NCBI GenBank assembly: GCA_004554455.1
Contig: SFMG01000008.1
Location: 20,016 to 84,015, forward strand
DNA length: 64,000 bases
DNA from: Bacteroidales bacterium
GTDB taxonomy: Bacteria; Bacteroidota; Bacteroidia; Bacteroidales; UBA932
Direction: 5' to 3'
The notes beneath the pieces are model-generated. The model did not search any database. It saw only the letters and a list, made by a program, of their open reading frames with translations, and had not been told where the DNA came from. The number at the start of each line of letters is the position of its first letter. Positions within the stretch are counted from its first letter, which is position 1. This document shows, in pieces, positions 19,000-26,146 of the stretch. A program made the position numbers and the translations under genes.

Positions 19000-19035
19000 C
19001 AAAGATAAAATTTATTGATGAATTATATATATTTG
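19000..19035. promoter_or_regulatory. Divergent -7 elements between acyl-CoA ligase and murI
   Basis: TATCTTTG on the minus strand (19000-19007) and TATATTTG on the plus strand (19028-19035) both match TAnnTTTG. The plus-strand box ends five bases before the murI ATG, so a transcript from it would be almost leaderless. Neither has a clear TTTG -33 box. Confidence 0.4.
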
Positions 19036-19040
19036 CGGAG

Positions 19041-19787
19041 ATGATAGGTTTTTTCGACTCCGGGGCCGGCGGCCTCTCCGTAGTTAGGGAAGCAATCAGA
19101 CTGCTGCCCGACGAGAGGTATATATATTACTCCGACAATGCCCATTGCCCCTACGGAGAGAAGAGCAGGGAATACGTGACCGAGAGGGCCAGAGCCATTA
19201 CGCGGCACCTCAGGGAACGGGGCTGCGGGATAGTCACCGTCGCATGCAACACCGCCACCGCCGCCGCAATAAGCAGCCTTCGCGCCGAATTCGATATGCC
19301 CTTCGTAGGTATGGAGCCTGCCGTCAAACCGGCGGCCGCACTCACACGTAGTGGCGTTGTGGGCGTGCTTGCGACTGCGGGAACGCTCAGGGCCGAGAAA
19401 TATCACGACACCAGGGACCGCTGGTCGGGGGATATAAAGATAGTGGAGCACGTCGGGGAGGGTTTCGTCCGCCTGGTGGAGAGCGGCACGACGGAAGGAC
19501 CGGAGGCAGAAGAGACGGTGCGCCTGAGCCTGCAGCCGCTGCTGGACGCCGGCGCCGACACCATAGTCCTGGGATGCACACACTATCCCTTCCTGCTGCC
19601 GCTGATGAAGAAGATAGCCGGAGAGGACGTGCGCTTCATAGACCCGGCCCCCGCAGCCGCGAAACAGCTGCTGAAACTGATGGAGGAAAAAGGGCTGATA
19701 CGCCACGACGGCTTCAGCATGGAACTGGAAGCCTCGGGCGACGACACTACCCTGCGGAGACTGTACGAAACGATTGCAAACAACTGA
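19041..19787 (+). CDS. murI: Glutamate racemase
   Basis: A 248-residue protein, slightly shorter than most MurI. It opens with IGFFDSGAGGLSV and YIYYSDNAHCPYG and has both catalytic cysteines: Cys69 in VACNTATAAA and Cys179 in LGCTHYPFL. It makes D-glutamate for peptidoglycan from L-glutamate in the cytoplasm. It is followed after 25 bases by the GH3-type gene and may be co-transcribed with it. Confidence 0.95.
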   Translation: MIGFFDSGAGGLSVVREAIRLLPDERYIYYSDNAHCPYGEKSREYVTERARAITRHLRERGCGIVTVACNTATAAAISSLRAEFDMPFVGMEPAVKPAAALTRSGVVGVLATAGTLRAEKYHDTRDRWSGDIKIVEHVGEGFVRLVESGTTEGPEAEETVRLSLQPLLDAGADTIVLGCTHYPFLLPLMKKIAGEDVRFIDPAPAAAKQLLKLMEEKGLIRHDGFSMELEASGDDTTLRRLYETIANN

Positions 19788-19812
19788 AATATAAACTGAT
19801 AAACCTAAACTG

Positions 19813-21507
19813 ATGGGAACAAAAAACATGCTTGTAGCCAATCTGCTGCTGTCCTGCGCGGGCAGCATACAGCTGGCCAGACTCAACAGGGCGAGCCGTA
19901 ACCCCCAGAAGGCGGCAGCCTGCACACTCAGGAACATACTCAATTATGCCAAGGACACGGTCTATGGCAAAGAACACGACTTCGCGGGCATACTCGAAGC
20001 AAAGGATGACGCGGAGCTCTACAGGCGCTGGCAGAAAAACGTGCCGGTAAACGAATACGAGGACCTCAGGCCCTATGTAGAAAGGCACAAGAACGGAGAA
20101 AGCGACATTCTCTTCCCGGGCAAGCCGCTGATGTACGCAACCACCTCCGGCTCCACCGCAGAGCCGAAATGGATTCCGATGACCAGGGAATATATGAAGA
20201 TGGTATATAGCAAGATGACGCATCTGTGGCTTTTCAACTTCATACGCAACCGTCCGAAGGTCTATAAGGGCAAGGCGCTCAGCATTGTGGGCAAGGTCAT
20301 CGAGGGCTATGCCCCGGACGGCACTGTCTTCGGCTCCGTGTCCGGAGTGACGCAGAGGGACTGCCCGGAATTCATGAAGGTGCTGTACTCCAACCCTCAG
20401 TGCGTTTACTCCATAACCGACTACAATTCAAGGTATTATGTCCTGATGCGTATGGGCATAGAGCAGGACATAAGCATCATCATCACAGCTAACCCGTCCA
20501 CCATAGTCGAACTGCAGAACAATGTGAACGAGTATTTCGACGAGTATGTGAACGACATAGAGCACGGCACCATATCCTCCAAGCTTAACATCGCGGCGGA
20601 GATCAGGGCCGAACTGGAAGCCTGCGTGAAACCGAACCCGAAGCGCGCCGCCGAACTGAGAGCCCTCAAGGAGAAATACGGAACCGTGCTTCCAAAGCAC
20701 TACTGGCCGAACCTTCAGGTCCTCAACACATGGAAATGCGGAAACACCGACAAGTACATCGAGAAATTCCAGGGTTCCTTCCCGGATCACATGCTTCACA
20801 TGGAATTCGGCTACTTCGCTTCGGAGTGCCGCTTCGGCCTGGTGATGGACGACAGTCTGAACACCGTGCTTTTCCCTCACTTCCATTACTATGAATTTGT
20901 GCGTGAAGAGGATATGGACAGCGAGAATCCAGAATTCCTGCAGCTCGACCAGCTCGAGGAGGGCAAACGCTACTGCCCGTTCGTCACGACCTGGGCGGGA
21001 CTCTACCGCTACAATATGACCGACCTGCTCGAAGTCGGACCGAAGTACAGGAACTCCCCTACCGTGCATCTCATCCAGAAGACCAAGGGAATCGTGTCAA
21101 TGACGGGAGAGAAGCTCTACGAGAAACAGTTCTGCGATGCCGTCCATCAGGTTGAGCAGGAGACCGGTATGATGACACGCTTCTTCGTGGGCTTCGCCGA
21201 CCAGGAGAGGTCCTCCTATGATTTCTACTGGGAGTTTTCCGACCGCAGCACCACTCAGGAGCAGGCCGAGGAGTTCACTGCTAAGGTGGACGAGGCCCTG
21301 AAAGCGATAAACTGCGAATATGCCTCGAAGAGGGACAGCCTCCGCATCAAGGACCCGGCTACATACCGTCTGGTCAAAGACTCCTTCGAGACCTTCAAGC
21401 AGCGCTGCATAGACGAAGGTGCCCGCGACGGACAGTTCAAGCTTACGCTCCTGCTGCTGGACGAAAAGAGGCATTCCAAATTCAAAGAGCTGACCGTAAA
21501 TGATTAA
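19813..21507 (+). CDS. GH3-family acyl-acid-amido synthetase-like protein
   Basis: A 564-residue protein of the GH3 (auxin-responsive promoter) family, an acyl-adenylate-forming fold. Seen are the ATP-binding loop TTSGSTAEPKWIPMT, the segment YFASECRFGLVMDD, FHYYEFV, TTWAGLYRYNMTDLLEVGP, and KGIVSMTGEKLYE near the C-terminal hinge. Plant GH3 enzymes join amino acids to carboxylic acids through an acyl-AMP; bacterial members are common in Bacteroidetes but their substrates are not known to me. An acyl-CoA ligase, a HAD phosphatase and a PlsC-like acyltransferase are close by, so a lipid-amide product is one possibility. The stop overlaps the next start by 8 bases. Confidence 0.85.
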   Translation: MGTKNMLVANLLLSCAGSIQLARLNRASRNPQKAAACTLRNILNYAKDTVYGKEHDFAGILEAKDDAELYRRWQKNVPVNEYEDLRPYVERHKNGESDILFPGKPLMYATTSGSTAEPKWIPMTREYMKMVYSKMTHLWLFNFIRNRPKVYKGKALSIVGKVIEGYAPDGTVFGSVSGVTQRDCPEFMKVLYSNPQCVYSITDYNSRYYVLMRMGIEQDISIIITANPSTIVELQNNVNEYFDEYVNDIEHGTISSKLNIAAEIRAELEACVKPNPKRAAELRALKEKYGTVLPKHYWPNLQVLNTWKCGNTDKYIEKFQGSFPDHMLHMEFGYFASECRFGLVMDDSLNTVLFPHFHYYEFVREEDMDSENPEFLQLDQLEEGKRYCPFVTTWAGLYRYNMTDLLEVGPKYRNSPTVHLIQKTKGIVSMTGEKLYEKQFCDAVHQVEQETGMMTRFFVGFADQERSSYDFYWEFSDRSTTQEQAEEFTAKVDEALKAINCEYASKRDSLRIKDPATYRLVKDSFETFKQRCIDEGARDGQFKLTLLLLDEKRHSKFKELTVND

Positions 21508-22171
21508 GGCTGTCATTTTCGACCTTGACGGGACTCTATACGAACCCCGCTTCTTTCCTTTGAGACTCATACTCGCCGACCCCGGCAACATTTTGAAGCT
21601 GGCGGCCGAGAGACGTTGCCGCAGGCAACTGCAGGGCCGCTGCTTCGGGAGCGGGGACGAGTACTACGATGAACTCTTCCTGCTTATGGGCAAGGGCAAT
21701 GAAGAAAAGGCTCAGCGTTGCAGGGAATGGTTCTGGCGCCGCTACCTTCCCAATCAGGTGCGCATCATACGCGAGGATTTCTACAAGCGTCCCCAGCTGA
21801 AGGATCTGATGCTCAGACTGCGCCGTGACGGCTATCGTACCGCGGTCCTCTCTGACTATGCCCTGGCGGAGGAAAAACTGGCGGCATGCGGCCTGGGAGG
21901 CATACTCTTCAACGGAGTGTGGGAATCTCCCGAGCTGGGCGGTCTCAAGCCCTGCCCTCAGGTATTCACAAAGGCCTGCTCTCTGCTCGGGGTCAGGCCC
22001 GAGGAGACTCTTATGATAGGAGACAGGGTCAAGACCGATGGTGGCGCCACGGAAGCCGGCCTGCAGTTCATACACCTGATAGAAAAAGAAAAGGACCGCG
22101 GTAAACACGGTCCCCTCTGTAAGGATATGCTCTGGAGTGAAATCCTGGAGTATTTCAAGGTTCTGTCCTAA
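21500..22171 (+). CDS. HAD-superfamily hydrolase
   Basis: A 223-residue phosphatase-like protein. HAD motif I is FDLDGTLY (near residue 8), motif II SDYAL, the motif III lysine is in GLKPCPQVF and motif IV is MIGDRVKTDGGA. The helical cap domain (about 20-95) is of the phosphoglycolate phosphatase type, but the substrate cannot be assigned. It overlaps the GH3-like gene by 8 bases, which implies coupled translation. It ends five bases before the convergent acyltransferase stop. Confidence 0.85.
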   Translation: MIKAVIFDLDGTLYEPRFFPLRLILADPGNILKLAAERRCRRQLQGRCFGSGDEYYDELFLLMGKGNEEKAQRCREWFWRRYLPNQVRIIREDFYKRPQLKDLMLRLRRDGYRTAVLSDYALAEEKLAACGLGGILFNGVWESPELGGLKPCPQVFTKACSLLGVRPEETLMIGDRVKTDGGATEAGLQFIHLIEKEKDRGKHGPLCKDMLWSEILEYFKVLS

Positions 22172-22176
22172 GCGGC

Positions 22177-23034
22177 TCAGGGCTCCAGGGTGGCCGGCCA
22201 CGGGTTCTTCACGATTCCGGCCATTTTCACCATCTGGGCGTGAGCCTCACGCAGCATCCTGTCCACCTCTTCCTTGCGCGGACGGTTCAGGTCCGGGATT
22301 ATCGCATCCCCCACATGCACGGTCATCAGGGGCGTATCCTCCTTGTCGAACCAGCGGTATATGCCCTTTCTCTCCCTGTATGAGATTACGAATGGCACCA
22401 GCGGCATTCCGTATTTGTAGGCCATGGTGAATGCGCCCTTATGGAAGGGGCGTATAGGCACGTAATGCTTCCAGCTGCAGGACTCGGGGAACACGTGTAT
22501 CCACTCTCCGCGACGATGGAGTTCATCGAAAGCCTCATTGAAAGGACGCATTCCGGAGCGGGTTTCAGGCACGGGCACACCCCCGAGATATCTCATGAAC
22601 CAGGCATCCTTTCCGCGAAGATGCTCCCCGTAAATCGGGAACCAGGTACGGTGCGGGCGTATGGCATGAAGCACGCAGGAGAGGTCCCAGCGATAGACGT
22701 GGTTGCACACCGTGATGGCTCCGTTCCTGAGCAAGGCCTTGTTGCGGCGCAGCTTTTCCCTGCCCTCCACCTTCAGACCGTAGCGCAGACGGTTGACGTG
22801 CATTACGAGCAGGCGGAGCAGCGTGGCATTCATGAAATGGTTGAACCTGTAGCGGAAACTGTCATCCAGATAGGGATAATTCTCGTCAAGCACTACTTCG
22901 GTGCCATCGTAGCGGACCGGCATTATATGCTCGTCGGGGTCCTGCTCAGGATAGCAGACATCGCAATCAGGAATGTAGGTCCCTTCCGCGACCTCCATCT
23001 CCCTGTATCTGATATTGTCCTTTCCCCTTCCCAT
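22177..23034 (-). CDS. 1-acyl-glycerol-3-phosphate acyltransferase-like (PlsC family)
   Basis: A 285-residue protein starting at the ATG at 23034; the longer open frame upstream overlaps the neighbouring gene and has no family similarity. The catalytic NHVYRWD matches the HX4D motif of glycerolipid acyltransferases. IYGEHLRGKDAWFMRYLGGVPV corresponds to block II, and HVFPESCS to block III (FPEG in relatives, with Ser in place of Gly). It should transfer an acyl chain to a lysophospholipid or similar acceptor at the membrane. Its start lies one base past the stop of the secreted repeat protein. The charged N-terminal 75 residues are unlike PlsC and unexplained. Confidence 0.8.
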   Translation of the reverse strand: MGRGKDNIRYREMEVAEGTYIPDCDVCYPEQDPDEHIMPVRYDGTEVVLDENYPYLDDSFRYRFNHFMNATLLRLLVMHVNRLRYGLKVEGREKLRRNKALLRNGAITVCNHVYRWDLSCVLHAIRPHRTWFPIYGEHLRGKDAWFMRYLGGVPVPETRSGMRPFNEAFDELHRRGEWIHVFPESCSWKHYVPIRPFHKGAFTMAYKYGMPLVPFVISYRERKGIYRWFDKEDTPLMTVHVGDAIIPDLNRPRKEEVDRMLREAHAQMVKMAGIVKNPWPATLEP

Positions 23035-23035
23035 A

Positions 23036-24667
23036 TCAGTCCTCCAGCTGTCCGAGCACTTCGAAATAAAGGGTACCGTCAACTGTGGTCGTCTTGTAGA
23101 TGGTGTCATCCACCCTGTAGTAGTCCTGGCCTTTGATATTGATTCTGTCGTAATCCTCAGGCAGATACTCGACAAGCGCTCCCGCAGGAGGTACGATCAC
23201 CTTGTACTGCGAATTCTCTATCACATAGAAGACTCCGTCCTGGTAGTAATAGTCTATGCCCGATGCGGCATAGCTCTGCACCAGACCGGCCTCCTCGGCC
23301 TGCTCATAGGCCTTTGCGGCGAGGTAACGTCCGTCATTGGTGGTCATTGCTATTCCCGGGGTGCTGCTCATCATAGAATTCTGCTGGGCGATGATTGCAT
23401 TGTTCTTGGCAATGATACGCTCCTGCTCTGCTATGATTTCGTTGTTGCGGGCTATGATCTCGTTCTGAGACACGATGAACTCGTTGTTCTTGCTGATTGC
23501 GCTGTAGGTCCTGTTCAGGGTGTTGTAGTAGCGTATGCGCACAGCCGCAAGTTCGAGATTCTTCATCATCTCGTAGGCCAGCACGGTCTCGTAAGGCGGT
23601 CGGCACACATAATACTCGTGGTTATGGTAATGGTAATATATGCCTTCATAGCAATAATAATAGCGATGATAGTGCGGAATCCTGTAGGCCCTTGGCGGAA
23701 GCCTCTTCACCCTGTAGCCGAAGTAATGGAAGCCCGGATCGAAGTAGTGGCATATATACTTGTACGGCACATAGCTCTTCTTGCATGGCGGGACTCTGTC
23801 GATGACGTGGTGCTCGTGCACGACAACTGTTGCCGCCACCTGGATAGGCGGGGTCTGGCGCGCCTGGGAAGCGCTGGACGGAGTCACGGACGTGTTCCGG
23901 TAAACCGAGCTGCTGGCCGTCACGCTCTGAGGCTTCTGCTGAGGCGCCCTGCTGCCGTTGACATTGCTTACCGTCGTGGAACTCTGGCTGACAGCATTGC
24001 TGCGGCTCGGGGTGCTCGCGGCAGCATTGCTGCGACTCGGAGTGGTGGTACTTGTGCTGCGGCTCGGGGTGGTGGAACTTGCGCTGCGGCTCGGAGTGCT
24101 CGTGGCAGCACTGCCTCGACTCGGAGTTGAAGTTGTTGTGCTGCGGCTCGGGGTAGTGGTTGAGCGTATCGGAGTCGTCGCCGTTCTGCTTGGAGTCGTC
24201 GCCGTACTGCGCGTTGCAGAACTTGGTCTGGTAGTCGTTATGCGGCTTGAGTTCGAGCTACTGCCAGTTGAGCTGCTGCGGCTAGGCGTAGTCGCAGTTG
24301 TCGTCTGAGACGAGCGGCTCGGGGTTTGTGTAGTTGTCGAGGACGAGCGGTTCGGGGTTGTCGAAGTTGACGAAGATGAGCGGCTCGGGGTTGTCGAAGT
24401 TGACGAGGACGAACGGTTCGGGCTAGTCGCAGTTGTCGAGGACGAGCGGCTCGTACTGGCGGCAGACGCTGACGAAGACTTGCTATCTGTCGTTGTTGAG
24501 CGGGAAGTGCTGCCGGACGAACGGGAAACCGTTGTGGTCGATCGTGAAGCCGTTGAGGATTGGGATGAAGATGCCCTTGTGGAAGTGGTCCTGCTCTGTG
24601 CCATTCCCGGAATGACAGCAGCAAGCGATACTGCGATAGCCAAAAGGGCGGTCGTTGTTTTTTTCAT
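23036..24667 (-). CDS. Secreted Ser/Thr/Arg-rich protein with DUF6515-like C-terminus
   Basis: A 543-residue protein with a Sec signal peptide (ends near GMAQ, residue 24). Residues about 25-235 are almost only Ser, Thr, Arg, Pro and Ala, in loose repeats of the type TPSRSSSTT. A His/Tyr-rich stretch follows (about 300-350: HYHRYYYCYEGIYYHYHNHEYY), then a coiled-coil-like run of NNEIIAEQERIIAKNNAIIAQQ (about 390-420). The C-terminus (about 455-540: YYYQDGVFYVI, VIVPPAGALVEYLP, DYYRVDDTIYKTT) resembles the DUF6515 family. Function is unknown. The composition suggests a disordered cell-envelope linker, perhaps O-glycosylated; that is inference. A TATCTTTG box lies at 24710-24717 (minus strand). 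Confidence 0.75.
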   Translation of the reverse strand: MKKTTTALLAIAVSLAAVIPGMAQSRTTSTRASSSQSSTASRSTTTVSRSSGSTSRSTTTDSKSSSASAASTSRSSSTTATSPNRSSSSTSTTPSRSSSSTSTTPNRSSSTTTQTPSRSSQTTTATTPSRSSSTGSSSNSSRITTTRPSSATRSTATTPSRTATTPIRSTTTPSRSTTTSTPSRGSAATSTPSRSASSTTPSRSTSTTTPSRSNAAASTPSRSNAVSQSSTTVSNVNGSRAPQQKPQSVTASSSVYRNTSVTPSSASQARQTPPIQVAATVVVHEHHVIDRVPPCKKSYVPYKYICHYFDPGFHYFGYRVKRLPPRAYRIPHYHRYYYCYEGIYYHYHNHEYYVCRPPYETVLAYEMMKNLELAAVRIRYYNTLNRTYSAISKNNEFIVSQNEIIARNNEIIAEQERIIAKNNAIIAQQNSMMSSTPGIAMTTNDGRYLAAKAYEQAEEAGLVQSYAASGIDYYYQDGVFYVIENSQYKVIVPPAGALVEYLPEDYDRINIKGQDYYRVDDTIYKTTTVDGTLYFEVLGQLED

Positions 24668-25036
24668 AGTGCGTCAATAAAAATTCCTGAAGTCAAAAGG
24701 ACTCACTCACAAAGATATCTAAATATCCTTAATTATAAATATCCCGGGCTAAAGAATCGTTGCAGGGGCTGGAACCAGATGCCGAAGGCATTACGGCGGG
24801 GAGAAGCTGGAACCAGATGCCGAAGGCGTTGCGGCAGGAACAGGCGCCACTCCAGCGGCTTTTTACTTAGGATTATGCCGCCTTCGTGGCATCCAGTCCC
24901 CGCCTGCGTCCGCAACGGCATCCTGCAGGCGAAACCGTTCTCCCTTGCGGCAACGGAGAATAGAATCGGATGCGGACCTCGTTGCCGCTACGGCCACTGC
25001 AGGCGGGCCATTCCTCAATGCAGCAGCGAGGACGCT

Positions 25037-25222
25037 GCATCGATTCCCAAGTTTGGGCTTGAAATCAAGAATCGATGCACGCAGGAGGCCGGAAATGGGG
25101 AAAACCTTGCATCAATTCCCAAGTCTGGGCCTGAAATCAAGAATCGATGCACGCAGGAGGGCATAAACAGGCAAAACCTTGCATCGATTCGCAAGTCTGG
25201 CCTTGAAATCAAGAATCAATGC
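25037..25222. repeat. Three 42-bp dyads in a 72-bp period (A1)
   Basis: Copies at 25037-25078, 25109-25150 and 25181-25222. Each starts with GCATCGATTC or a one-base variant and ends with its complement GAATCGATGC, so the ends form a 10-bp inverted repeat. The 30-base intervals are themselves related, so this is a tandem repeat and not a CRISPR array. Confidence 0.9.
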
Positions 25223-25322
25223 ATGCAGCAGGCCATCTTCAGCACGCGTTCATTAAATGAGTCGCGCTGGAGGTAAGTCGGAGGTAATTTGTGTGGACTC
25301 TGGTTCGGCAGTGGCGGCAGAA

Positions 25323-25390
25323 GCGGGTGCTGATGCGCCCGGAGGCGGCATTTCCCTATGTTTCTGCCGCCGAGGGTGCGCAGCACCCGC
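25323..25390. repeat. Long hairpin module, copy 1
   Basis: The outer arms GCGGGTGCTG / CAGCACCCGC (10 bp) and inner arms GGCGGCA / TGCCGCC (7 bp) enclose a 14-base A/T-rich loop. Near-identical copies lie at 25924-25990 and, inverted, at 61248-61315. Confidence 0.85.
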
Positions 25391-25635
25391 CCAAAAAGCC
25401 GCCACGCTCAACGTTCCGCCACGCTCAACGCCCTGCCGCTACGACTGCTGCAGGCGAAACCGTTCTCCTTTGCCGCAACGAAAATTAGTATCGGACGCAG
25501 ATCTCGTTGCCGCTACGGCCACTGCAGGCGGAACCATTCTTCTTTGCTGCGACGAAGATCAAAATCGGACGCGGACTTCGTTGCCGCTACGACCACTATA
25601 GGCAGGCCGTTCTTAGCTGCAGCAGCGAGGACGCT

Positions 25636-25822
25636 GCATCGATTCCCAAGTCTGGGCTTGAAATCAAGAATCGATGCACGCCGGAGGGCATAAACAGGCA
25701 AAACCTTGCATCGATTCCCAAGTCTGAGCCTGAAATCAAGAATCGATGCACGCAGGAGGGCATAAACAGGCAAAAACCTTGCATTGATTCCCAAGTCTGA
25801 GCCTGAAATCAAGAATCGATGC
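25636..25822. repeat. Three 42-bp dyads in a 72-bp period (A2)
   Basis: Copies at 25636-25677, 25708-25749 and 25781-25822, with 30- and 31-base intervals. They are the duplicate of A1, about 600 bases downstream. Confidence 0.9.
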
Positions 25823-25923
25823 ATGCAGCAGGCCATCTTCAGCACGCGTTAATTAGATGAGTCGCTCTGGAGGTAAGTCGGAGGTAATTTGTGTGGACGT
25901 TGGTTCGGCAGTGGCGGTAAAGA

Positions 25924-25990
25924 CGGGTGCTGATGCGCCCGGAGGCGGCATTTCCCTATGTTTCTGCCGCCGAGGGTGCGCAGCACCCGC
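25924..25990. repeat. Long hairpin module, copy 2
   Basis: Same fold as the copy at 25323-25390; the first base pair of the outer stem is lost by one substitution. Confidence 0.8.
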
Positions 25991-26090
25991 CAAAAAAGCC
26001 GTCACGCTCAACGCCCTGCCGCTACGACTGCTGCCGGCGAAACCGTTCTCCTTTGCGGCAACGAAGATCGGCAGAGTAAACTCCGCGCGC

Positions 26091-26126
26091 AAAAAAAATG
26101 AGGACAGCCGCACGGCTGCCCTCATT
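26091..26126 (-). terminator. Rho-independent terminator of pnp
   Basis: On the minus strand a 13-bp stem (arms 26114-26126 and 26097-26109, one G-U pair) with a 4-base loop is followed by a run of T residues (eight A on the plus strand at 26091-26098). It lies 20 bases past the pnp stop. Confidence 0.9.
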
Positions 26127-26146
26127 GTCATATATCAGGATATTGC

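Larger units (their letters stand above)
24760..26060. repeat. Compound intergenic repeat, locus A (non-coding)
   Basis: No gene is seen in about 1.4 kb between the secreted protein gene and pnp. The region is two near-identical blocks: the sequence around 25020-25460 recurs about 600 bases later (25620-26050). Each block has three modules: GC-rich units of 72-75 bases with GTTGCCGCTACG, a run of three 42-bp dyads at 72-base spacing, and a long GC-rich hairpin. All three modules recur inverted at 61.16-62.56 kb. Open frames across it arise because the period is a multiple of three; none has a family match or a credible start. Confidence 0.85.

Noticed and set aside
25037..25822. CRISPR array (42-base repeats with 30-base intervals)
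   Set aside because: The intervals are nearly identical to one another instead of unique, and no cas gene is near. It is a 72-bp tandem repeat.
24779..25845. Protein-coding genes with 24-residue repeats in locus A and B
   Set aside because: The period of 72 is a multiple of three, so frames stay open on both strands. Changes between loci are mostly non-synonymous in this frame, and no credible start or family was found.
24668..26146. tRNA or rRNA genes in the long intergenic regions
   Set aside because: No cloverleaf with TTCGA-type T arm and CCA end was recognised here or at 61159-63075.
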